Positions 6,526 through 12,436 of a DNA stretch of 16,510 nucleotides are shown here, piece by piece. The position numbers and the translations under genes are program-made. Source of the DNA: an uncultured Clostridia bacterium (GTDB lineage: Bacteria > Bacillota > Clostridia > UMGS1810). Positions within the stretch are counted from its first letter, which is position 1. Each line of letters begins with the position of its first letter. A model generated the notes under the pieces. It was not told where the DNA came from, did no database searches, and saw only the letters and a program-made list of their open reading frames with translations. The DNA lies in contig CAJLYL010000029.1 of the NCBI GenBank assembly GCA_905210855.1, forward strand, positions 1 to 16,510, written 5' to 3'.

Positions 6526-6804
6526 GTAAAAAACAATTAGTATTACATACCTTGACAAATATAATAACATATTTTACTCACACAGTCAATACAAAAAACA
6601 ATATTTGTTATATATTTTTGAAAATTTTGTCCTTTTACACGGAAAATCTGTTTTATCGGCGCAAAAACAGAGACCAACATATCGATTTTTGTATATTGGC
6701 CTGTTTGCGATATCTTTTTTTAATTCAAAATAAGCATTATGCAGTTCCAAATCAAGCAAAAAATATCCGACTGCGATTTTCTGCCCGAGACAGCCATGTC
6801 TCCG
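6526..6804. other. Probable invertible promoter segment, present orientation OFF
   Basis: A 279-base AT-rich segment enclosed by the perfect inverted repeats IRL and IRR. It contains no convincing gene but carries one strong promoter aimed left. It also holds an 8-bp hairpin (6647-6654 with 6664-6671) and a weak 6-bp stem (ATATCG 6679-6684, CGATAT 6708-6713) followed by T7 (6715-6721), which could hinder rightward read-through from the recombinase in the present orientation. A weaker rightward promoter-like pair, TTGAAA 6618-6623 and GAAAAT 6642-6647 with an 18-base spacer, means OFF may not be fully silent. Confidence 0.82.
6561..6589 (-). promoter_or_regulatory. Strong promoter inside the invertible segment, facing left
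   Basis: On the minus strand: -35 TTGACT (6584-6589), a 17-base spacer, -10 TATTAT (6561-6566), and TGT directly before the -10 box, i.e. an extended -10. Both boxes match consensus at five of six positions with ideal spacing. The predicted start is near 6554. After inversion about the repeats the same promoter would lie at 6741-6769 on the plus strand, starting near 6776, about 78 bases before the kinase start codon. Confidence 0.85.
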
Positions 6805-6828
6805 GCAACATAATGTGAATTATGTTGT
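6805..6828 (-). repeat. Inverted repeat right (IRR), probable recombination site
   Basis: Perfect 24-base inverse copy of IRL, ending 25 bases before the kinase ATG and 11 bases before its ribosome site. Read rightward it forms the same GUGA-loop hairpin as IRL read leftward, but the following bases (CAAATAAATTC) contain no T-tract, so it should not terminate transcription entering the kinase gene. Confidence 0.9.
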
Positions 6829-6853
6829 CAAATAAATTCAAGGAGAGCGAAAC

Positions 6854-8311
6854 ATGAACAACACAACTCCCAGAGACAGCGGAGAACTGAGTCTTGCGGA
6901 CATTATGACCGTGATAGGCAGGCACAAAATAATGATAACGGCGCTTGTGATTATCTGTTCGCTGCTGATGCTTTTTAAAACAATTTATCTCACAGACGAC
7001 ACATACACGTCATTCGGAGTGATGCATATCAGCAACAAACCCGCCGCAAAAGAGGCGGAGACAACTATTCAGCAAAACGACATAGAAACATCCAAAAGTC
7101 TGAGCACCACCTACACAGAGATTCTAAAAACACGGATATTTCTTGACGATGTGAGCAAGGCAAGCGGCAGAGGATACAGCGGTGACGAAATAGCAAAAAT
7201 GCTCACGGTGGCACAGGTGAACGATACGGAGCTGCTCAAAATATCGGTAAAATCGCCCCGCCCTTTCGATTCGTTTATGCTGACGCAGACGATTATGAAA
7301 AAAGCTCCCGACAAGCTGACGAGCGTGTACAAGAGCGGCGAAGTGGAGATAGTTGACCCTCCGCAGTATTGTGAAAAGGCTGATGACAAGGGTTACCCCC
7401 AAAATATTGCCCTCGGGTTCATGCTCGGGTTAATGCTCAGCTGCGCATATGCATTTGTGTACGAGTTCTTCGACAAGAGGGTGCACAAGGCGGAGGATGT
7501 GGCAAACAGATACGACATATCAATCCTCGGAGAGACGGCTCAGGGCGCAGTTAAAAAGCACCGCCGAAAGACAAATGATCTATCCGAGGAAACTAAGAAA
7601 ATCATCAGCGCAAACACGGATTTTGACACGGTGGAGACTTACAAATCCATAAGAACCAACATCATGTTCTCCATGCCCATGCTTGACAGGGCACGCAACA
7701 TAGTTGTGACGAGCGCATCGCCCGAAGAGGGAAAAACCACGACGGTAATCAACCTGGCAATAACCTTTGCGCAGACTGGTGCGAGGGTGATCATCATTGA
7801 CTGCGACCTGAGAAAGGCGCGCGTACACCGGTACCTGGGATTATCGCGCAAAGACGGCGTATCAAATGTGGTGTGCGGATATTCCAAGCTTGACGAGGCA
7901 ATAAAGCGCAATGTACGCGACAATCTCGACTGCCTGACGGCAGGAGAAATACCGCCGAATCCGGCGGAGCTTTTGCAGACAGAGGAATATGCCGAGATGC
8001 TAAAGAACCTTGAGGAGCAATATGACTACATATTCACCGATACGCCGCCGATAACCGTGGTGACGGACGCGGCGGTGCTTATGAAGCACTGCGACGGCGT
8101 GGTGATTGTGGCACGAAACGAGATGACCACATACGATCTGCTCGACACTGCTGTGAGCGAAGTAAAGAACAGCGGAGCGCCGCTGCTCGGCGCCATAATT
8201 CACGACAGCAGCGAAAAGCAGAAAAAATACGGATATTACCGCGGCGGAAAAATCGGCAAATACAAATACGACTATGTATACGGAGACGCAAAAAACGGAG
8301 GTAAGCTATGA
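6854..8311 (+). CDS. Wzz/Wzc-type polysaccharide co-polymerase with tyrosine autokinase domain
   Basis: A 485-residue protein joining the two halves that many Firmicutes encode separately (CpsC and CpsD). The N-terminal Wzz domain has membrane segments at about 27-46 and 184-204 enclosing an extracellular loop. The cytoplasmic BY-kinase domain follows: Walker A SASPEEGKTTT (287-297), Walker A' VIIIDCDLRK (312-321) and Walker B YIFTDTPP (392-399). The tail is a tyrosine cluster (Y459, 461, 462, 470, 472, 474, 476), the usual autophosphorylation site. Such proteins set chain length and export of capsule or exopolysaccharide. The ribosome site AAGGAG (6840-6845) and ATG 6854 lie just outside IRR, so expression should depend on which way the upstream segment points. 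No glycosyltransferase or flippase genes follow. It overlaps the next gene by 4 bases. Confidence 0.95.
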   Translation: MNNTTPRDSGELSLADIMTVIGRHKIMITALVIICSLLMLFKTIYLTDDTYTSFGVMHISNKPAAKEAETTIQQNDIETSKSLSTTYTEILKTRIFLDDVSKASGRGYSGDEIAKMLTVAQVNDTELLKISVKSPRPFDSFMLTQTIMKKAPDKLTSVYKSGEVEIVDPPQYCEKADDKGYPQNIALGFMLGLMLSCAYAFVYEFFDKRVHKAEDVANRYDISILGETAQGAVKKHRRKTNDLSEETKKIISANTDFDTVETYKSIRTNIMFSMPMLDRARNIVVTSASPEEGKTTTVINLAITFAQTGARVIIIDCDLRKARVHRYLGLSRKDGVSNVVCGYSKLDEAIKRNVRDNLDCLTAGEIPPNPAELLQTEEYAEMLKNLEEQYDYIFTDTPPITVVTDAAVLMKHCDGVVIVARNEMTTYDLLDTAVSEVKNSGAPLLGAIIHDSSEKQKKYGYYRGGKIGKYKYDYVYGDAKNGGKL

Positions 8312-8508
8312 TTTTTGTTATTGTTATTTTGTTGGCATTGGCGTTTACGTGCCTGTATGTTGCGGTTATTGCGCCGTTTATGGACGAGCGGAAATACATC
8401 CGCACGGAGATGGAGCGCGCATATGACGAATCGGAATATATCCACTGGCAGCACGAGATGAAGAGGCTGTACAAAAGATATATCCCAATACTGAGGTTTT
8501 TTAAATAA
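8308..8508 (+). CDS. Small single-pass membrane protein of unknown function
   Basis: 66 residues: a hydrophobic N-terminal segment (about 2-24, MIFVIVILLALAFTCLYV) followed by a charged tail rich in Glu, Arg and Tyr (DERKYIRTEMERAY, ending KRYIPILRFFK). The start codon overlaps the kinase stop (ATGA), with GGAGG placed 6 bases upstream inside the kinase gene, so the pair is translationally coupled and shares the phase-variable transcript. I do not recognise the family. Five tyrosines in the tail make it a conceivable kinase substrate or membrane adaptor, but this is speculation. It is the last gene of the unit; a leftward gene cluster ends opposite it. Confidence 0.75.
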   Translation: MIFVIVILLALAFTCLYVAVIAPFMDERKYIRTEMERAYDESEYIHWQHEMKRLYKRYIPILRFFK

Positions 8509-8582
8509 AGCGCTCCGCTTCCGCGCAAATCGACGCCCTTGGCACATACTTAAAACGCATTTGCCGTCGCAAAGCAAAAAAA

Positions 8583-8620
8583 CGAGGGTATATTTTGAGT
8601 TCAAACAAAATATACCCTCG
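8583..8620. terminator. Intrinsic terminator closing the leftward six-gene operon
   Basis: A perfect 15-bp inverted repeat (8583-8597 and 8606-8620) with an 8-base loop. Read leftward it is followed by T7 (A-run 8576-8582), making a strong terminator 4 bases after the YtxH-like gene. In the rightward direction it lacks a T-tract but could still slow transcription from the kinase unit. Confidence 0.9.
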
Positions 8621-8624
8621 CCCG

Positions 8625-8798
8625 TTACATCCACATGGACATTATGTTGTCCACAGCCGAACCGATATTGCGAAACATGGTGCAGGTCTGCTTCTCCATC
8701 TTCCTGTGGGTTTTGTCGTTAATGGGGTCAACGAGCATACCCATTGCCGCGCCGACTATGGTGCCGACTATCACTCCGCTTGCAAATTTCTTCATCAT
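8625..8798 (-). CDS. YtxH-like small membrane protein
   Basis: 57 residues. An N-terminal glycine-rich hydrophobic helix (KFASGVIVGTIVGAAMGMLV) is followed by a short charged part (DPINDKTHRKMEKQ) and a C-terminal amphipathic stretch ending in MSMWM. This arrangement, a glycine-rich membrane segment then a basic helical region, is that of YtxH/gas-vesicle-like small proteins of Firmicutes, whose role is unclear (stress or envelope-associated). I choose ATG 8798, ten bases after AAAGGAG; the overlapping longer frame is not plausible as protein. It is the last gene of the leftward operon, 47 bases after the YlmC-like gene. Confidence 0.75.
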   Translation of the reverse strand: MMKKFASGVIVGTIVGAAMGMLVDPINDKTHRKMEKQTCTMFRNIGSAVDNIMSMWM

Positions 8799-8845
8799 AT
8801 CTGTCACACTCCTTTCGCAGATATTATGCCTCGCACAGGCGCCGG

Positions 8846-9082
8846 TTATGCATCTGCCGAGATATCCACAAGGATTATGTCGTCGCCGATTTTGCGTATG
8901 GAGTTCCACGGAATCTTTATCGCCTGATTTTTGGCAAAAAGCGACTGCTTCGCCCTGCCCGGCACAATAAGCCTGACAATGCTGCCCGTGCCGACGTCTA
9001 TCTCCATGTCGTAAACACAGCCGAGCCGCTCTCCGCTCAAATCTATCACTTCTTTGTACTTGAAATCCGACGCATTGAACAC
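8846..9082 (-). CDS. YlmC/YmxH-family PRC-barrel protein (sporulation-associated)
   Basis: 78 residues covering a single PRC-barrel: SDFKYKEVIDLSGERLGCVY, then MEIDVGTGSIVRLIVPGR, and the typical ending IKIPWNSIRKIGDDIILVDI. The YlmC/YmxH group is conserved in spore-forming Firmicutes and is reported as sporulation-related, but its molecular role is unsettled. The start is placed at GTG 9082, six bases after GGGGAG; the upstream GTG at 9091 overlaps that ribosome site. It lies 39 bases downstream of the rubrerythrin gene in the same transcript. Confidence 0.88.
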   Translation of the reverse strand: MFNASDFKYKEVIDLSGERLGCVYDMEIDVGTGSIVRLIVPGRAKQSLFAKNQAIKIPWNSIRKIGDDIILVDISADA

Positions 9083-9121
9083 ACAAATCACTCCCCATAA
9101 TACATATGCCGAAAATATGCA

Positions 9122-9709
9122 TTACAGAATAGTAAAATACGACCTCTCGAGGAAATATCCCCTCACCCTGCCGCAGACGGGGCACACCAGCGGCGCGCCG
9201 CTTCCGCTGAATTCGTGTCCGCAGTTGGTGCAGGTCCACAGGGTTTCGCTGTCCTTTTGGTACAGGGTGTTTTCGCTCATGTCGCGCGTCAGCTTTTCAA
9301 ACCGCGTGCTGTGGGTCTGCTCTATCCTTGCAACAAGCTCAAAGCTGTTTGCAATGTTGTCAAAGCCCTCTCCGCGCGCCGTCTCGGCAAAGGATTTGTA
9401 TATCGTTTCATACTCCGCCGCCTCGTTTTTCTGCGCGGCGCGCACATATTCTATTGTGGTGTCGAGCACATTTATCGGGTAAGACGCCGTTATGTCAAAA
9501 ATCCTGTAATTTACCTCTTTGAGATGGTGATAAAACACCGTCCCGTGCGCCCTCTCCTGCTCTGCGGTGAGGTCAAAAAGCTTTGCCACGGCAAAGAAAC
9601 CGTCGCTGCGCGCCTTTGCCGCCGCCATGTTATATCTGGCGCGCGCCTGGCTCTCGCCGGCAAACGCCCTCATGAGATTATGCATTGTTTCGCTGCTCTC
9701 AAGTTTCAA
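9122..9709 (-). CDS. Rubrerythrin
   Basis: About 195 residues. The N-terminal four-helix ferritin-like domain carries the diiron ligands: E19 in AFAGESQARARY, an ExxH in EQERAHGT, NEAAEYET, and a second ExxH in ARIEQTHSTRF. The C-terminus is a rubredoxin-like iron site with two CxxC pairs (CTNCGHEF and CPVCGR). Rubrerythrins reduce hydrogen peroxide in anaerobes, receiving electrons through the rubredoxin site. No ATG fits the family N-terminus. The best start is TTG 9709 (LKLESSETMHNL), nine bases after GAGGGG; family members commonly begin close to this point. The start codon sits at the edge of a T8 tract and the ribosome site lies within a long hairpin, suggesting control at this junction. 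The carboxy tail after the last CxxC is slightly longer than usual. Confidence 0.9.
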   Translation of the reverse strand: MKLESSETMHNLMRAFAGESQARARYNMAAAKARSDGFFAVAKLFDLTAEQERAHGTVFYHHLKEVNYRIFDITASYPINVLDTTIEYVRAAQKNEAAEYETIYKSFAETARGEGFDNIANSFELVARIEQTHSTRFEKLTRDMSENTLYQKDSETLWTCTNCGHEFSGSGAPLVCPVCGRVRGYFLERSYFTIL

Positions 9710-9790
9710 AAAAAATACCCCCTCGGATGATAAAAAATTGTTATTACATATCAAAAACAATATTTATTATCCGACAAAGAGGTATTTTTT
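9710..9790 (-). promoter_or_regulatory. Long hairpin between PBP and rubrerythrin (attenuator or ribosome-site control)
   Basis: Arms 9710-9719 and 9781-9790 pair perfectly. A second helix (9723-9734 with 9763-9774, one G-U or mismatch) and a third (about 9737-9742 with 9756-9761) stack inside. Read leftward the structure ends in T8 (9708-9715), the form of an intrinsic terminator. Yet the rubrerythrin ribosome site GAGGGG falls in the internal loop of the 3' arm and the TTG start overlaps the T-tract. It could end PBP transcripts partially or gate rubrerythrin translation. Confidence 0.6.
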
Positions 9791-9796
9791 ATACGT

Positions 9797-11212
9797 TCAT
9801 TTATTATTGAAATATTCTTTCATGACCTCGCGCGCTATGGGCGCTGCTGCGCTGCCGCCGTAACCGGCGTACTCCAGCACAACGCTTATTGCAATCTCGG
9901 GGTCGTCATACGGCGCAAAGCCTATGAAATTTGCATGGGTTTTGCTCTCGTCCTCCGTGGTGCGTTCATTCTCGGCAGTGCCGGTCTTGCCGCACACCTT
10001 TATGCCGCTTATGCGCGCGCGCGTGCCCGTGCCGCTCTGCACCGCATCATACATAAGGTCCTTCACTCGGTTTGCCACCTCGCTGCTTATCGGCTGTGCA
10101 AGTGACGACGGTGTGTTCATGGACACCGTCCTGTCGCCGTGGGTCACCTTGGACACAATGTAGGGCTTCGGCATATATCCGTTGTTGGCAAAGGCGCTTG
10201 TTATGAGCGCCAGGTGCAGCGGCGTGGTGAGGGTCTTTCCCTGACCTATGGACGCGACGGCACATTCCAGCTGCCCCATGCCGCCCGTCTCAAATTTGCT
10301 TTTGGTGTAAGGAAAATCAAAGCCCAGCTTGCCGCCGAAAAGGAAGCGCTTTGCAATATCTTTATGCAAAGTATCCTCGATTCCCGAGCCGACCGACGCA
10401 AAGTAGACATTACTCGATTTGACAAAGCCGCGCTTCAGGTCGGTTTTGCCGTAAACATCTCCGCCGGCATTGGATATATCCTTATCGCCGAGGTGGATTT
10501 TACCGTTGGTGTCCTCCACCACCTCGCCGTCCTTGCCCGACTCTATGATGAGAGCCGTTGTGACGGTCTTGTAGGTTGAGCCCGGGGGATAGAGCCCCAT
10601 TGTAGCCCTGGTGAGAAACGGCGAATCATCACTGCTGTTGAGATTTGACCATTGCTCTGTCAGCGCCTCCGGCGAGGGGTCAAAATCCGGCATACTCACC
10701 ATTGCCAAAATCTCCCCCGTCTTTGGGTTCATGGCAACGAGCGCGCCGGTGTAGTTTTTCATAAGCTCCGCCGCCTTTTTTTGCAGGCGGTGGTCTATGG
10801 TCAGGGGGATGTCGTCTCCCGAATCGCCCTGTGCGTCAAAAAGATTCTTCAGGCTGAACACCTGCGAAATATCATTCTTGCCGAGCAAATCCTGATTATA
10901 TTGCTTTTCTATAAGCGACTTGCCGTATCGGACGGACGAATAGCCTATCACATGGGAATAGAGATTTTTGTAAGGATATTTTCGCGTCTGCACTCCCTCA
11001 CCGTCAATCTCGCTTTCGGCAAGGAGGGTTCCGTTGCGGTCATACACCGAGCCGCGCAGTATCTTAGCCTCCGCCGCGGTGTTGCGCTGATTGTAGGTGC
11101 TCTGGGTATAGTCGTCGTTATAGTAGATGTCTATGGTCGTCAGATACACTATCAATCCGAGAAAAAGCACCGAAAAGAAGGTCAGTATCCAAGTAACCTT
11201 TTTGTTGTTCAT
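9797..11212 (-). CDS. Class B penicillin-binding protein (peptidoglycan transpeptidase)
   Basis: 471 residues. One N-terminal membrane anchor (about 7-26) precedes an extracytoplasmic region with the PBP dimer-type segment AKILRGSVYDRNGTLLA (49-65), then the transpeptidase domain with all three active-site motifs: S212-T-Y-K215 (nucleophile serine in PPGSTYKT), S266-S-N268, and K409-T-G411 in CGKTGTAEN. It cross-links peptidoglycan outside the membrane and is a beta-lactam target. The size and the short N-terminal part fit the FtsI/PbpA group found in Firmicutes with FtsW/RodA partners elsewhere; whether it serves division, elongation or sporulation is not shown. The start is ATG 11212, overlapping the YigZ stop as TAATG, with AAAGGA 10 bases upstream. 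Confidence 0.95.
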   Translation of the reverse strand: MNNKKVTWILTFFSVLFLGLIVYLTTIDIYYNDDYTQSTYNQRNTAAEAKILRGSVYDRNGTLLAESEIDGEGVQTRKYPYKNLYSHVIGYSSVRYGKSLIEKQYNQDLLGKNDISQVFSLKNLFDAQGDSGDDIPLTIDHRLQKKAAELMKNYTGALVAMNPKTGEILAMVSMPDFDPSPEALTEQWSNLNSSDDSPFLTRATMGLYPPGSTYKTVTTALIIESGKDGEVVEDTNGKIHLGDKDISNAGGDVYGKTDLKRGFVKSSNVYFASVGSGIEDTLHKDIAKRFLFGGKLGFDFPYTKSKFETGGMGQLECAVASIGQGKTLTTPLHLALITSAFANNGYMPKPYIVSKVTHGDRTVSMNTPSSLAQPISSEVANRVKDLMYDAVQSGTGTRARISGIKVCGKTGTAENERTTEDESKTHANFIGFAPYDDPEIAISVVLEYAGYGGSAAAPIAREVMKEYFNNK

Positions 11213-11835
11213 TATCTGTATGTCCTTTCGCAAAACTCCGTCTTTGCCGCAGAGCCGAATTTTTCGCTGATTTCGGCAGTGAATGCCGCCGAGGCATCCG
11301 CCGCAATATGCACACGCACCGTCACATCTGCCGAAAAAGCCTTGTCCTCAACAACCGCCGAGTGGTTTTTCATGATATACTCAAGTGTAGCAAGCTGAGA
11401 ATACGGCACCGTGATAAAAAACACGTCGCACAATTTCATGGTACGCAATCCGCTTGCCTCAAGCCCCGTCTTTGCGCTGAGGGTATATGCGCGCACAAGC
11501 CCGCCCGTGCCCAGGAGCGTTCCGCCGAAATACCTCGTCACAACGCACACCGCATCCGTCACGTGCTCGCTCTCGAGCAGCTGCATAATGGGCAATCCGG
11601 CGGTCTTTGACGGCTCGCCGTCATCAGAGCATTTTTTCACTCTGCCGTCGCCCACTATATATGCATAGACATTGTGCCGTGCGTCATAATATTTTTTCCT
11701 TATTTGTCTGATAAATTCGAGCGCCTCGTCCTCGGACTCTATGTGCTTCATGTTACATATGAACCGCGACTTTTTTTCGACAATCTCGCTTACAGACTGC
11801 TTATCAACGGATATATATATGCTGTCGTCCGCCAT
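11212..11835 (-). CDS. yigZ: YigZ/IMPACT-family protein
   Basis: 207 residues with the diagnostic N-terminal signatures of the UPF0029/IMPACT family: EKKSRFICNMKHI near the start, YDARHNVYAYIVG, DDGEPSKTAGLPIMQLL and VVTRYFGGTLLGTGGLVRAY. A C-terminal ferredoxin-like DUF1949 domain follows. The eukaryotic relative IMPACT acts in translation control by binding GCN1; the bacterial role is unsettled. ATG 11835 follows GGAAGG. The gene is translationally coupled to the PBP downstream by a one-base overlap and follows the P-loop gene by 25 bases. Confidence 0.93.
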   Translation of the reverse strand: MADDSIYISVDKQSVSEIVEKKSRFICNMKHIESEDEALEFIRQIRKKYYDARHNVYAYIVGDGRVKKCSDDGEPSKTAGLPIMQLLESEHVTDAVCVVTRYFGGTLLGTGGLVRAYTLSAKTGLEASGLRTMKLCDVFFITVPYSQLATLEYIMKNHSAVVEDKAFSADVTVRVHIAADASAAFTAEISEKFGSAAKTEFCERTYR

Positions 11836-11860
11836 TGAAATTTCCTTCCGTTTGTCAAAT

Positions 11861-12271
11861 TCACACTATGTATTGCTGTATTCCTTCGGGGAGGTCTGCC
11901 TTATCCGCGCTTATGCTGACGGTGAATCTCACATCTTTGGCGTCGCTGATTGCCGCAAGGTCGGACACAAATTTTTCGAGATTATCCTCGTCGCCGGTGA
12001 CAATCTTGAGCAGGCTGTCAATGTAGATGTGGGTAATATCGTAGTTCTGTGCAAGGATTCCGTTTATGAAGCTGAGGAAAAGCCGAAAATCCTCGTGGTC
12101 GTATTCATTGATATCGACAAGGCGCACGGAATGGTCAATATCGAACAGGTGCCTTGCGCCGTCGCAGATGAAAATTACATCTCCCTGCTCCGCCGCCTTG
12201 GCGTTGTTTGCCGAATCGATGATTGCCTTGGTCTTACCGGTTCCCTTTTTTCCAACTATCAAATTAATCAT
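11861..12271 (-). CDS. Small P-loop NTPase of unknown function
   Basis: 136 residues. Walker A is at the very N-terminus (NLIVGKKGTGKTKAIID, residues 3-19) and a Walker B-like strand DITHIYIDSLLKI follows near the middle. The C-terminus reads FTVSISADKADLPEGIQQYI. I recall this as a conserved Clostridia hypothetical family, sometimes auto-labelled 'twitching motility protein PilT', but it is too short for PilT and lacks its motifs. The start ATG 12271 has GGGAGG eight bases upstream. It is the first gene of the operon with YigZ and the PBP, so a link to the envelope is possible but unproven. Confidence 0.82.
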   Translation of the reverse strand: MINLIVGKKGTGKTKAIIDSANNAKAAEQGDVIFICDGARHLFDIDHSVRLVDINEYDHEDFRLFLSFINGILAQNYDITHIYIDSLLKIVTGDEDNLEKFVSDLAAISDAKDVRFTVSISADKADLPEGIQQYIV

Positions 12272-12314
12272 TGCAATTACCTCCCGAACATAATATATTT
12301 TAATTCCTATACAC

Positions 12315-12343
12315 ATTATACAACAGAGGAAAAATTTCTGCAA
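12315..12343 (-). promoter_or_regulatory. Promoter of the six-gene leftward operon
   Basis: Perfect -10 TATAAT (12315-12320), a 17-base spacer and a partial -35 TTGCAG (12338-12343) on the minus strand. It begins the transcript 12271 to 8625, since no other comparable promoter was found between these genes. Confidence 0.65.
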
Positions 12344-12436
12344 TATAATTTTATGAAATTTTATAATTTTGACACTTTTGCCAAATCACCGCCGAAAAAA
12401 TGTGCAAAAGGCGGAATAAGCATCACGTCCCGAAAA

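Noticed and set aside
6494..6554. Regulatory antisense RNA against the recombinase in the OFF state
   Set aside because: The promoter does point that way, but the IRL hairpin plus T7 should end the transcript before the gene; not claimed without RNA data.
6552..6557. Rightward TTGACA as a -35 box for the kinase in the present orientation
   Set aside because: The sequence at 16-18 bases downstream (TTACTC, TACTCA, ACTCAC) matches a -10 box poorly.
6258..6818. 186-codon plus-strand frame through the recombinase end and the invertible segment
   Set aside because: The first half is the recombinase in another frame, the rest is low-complexity AT-rich sequence, and inversion would destroy it.
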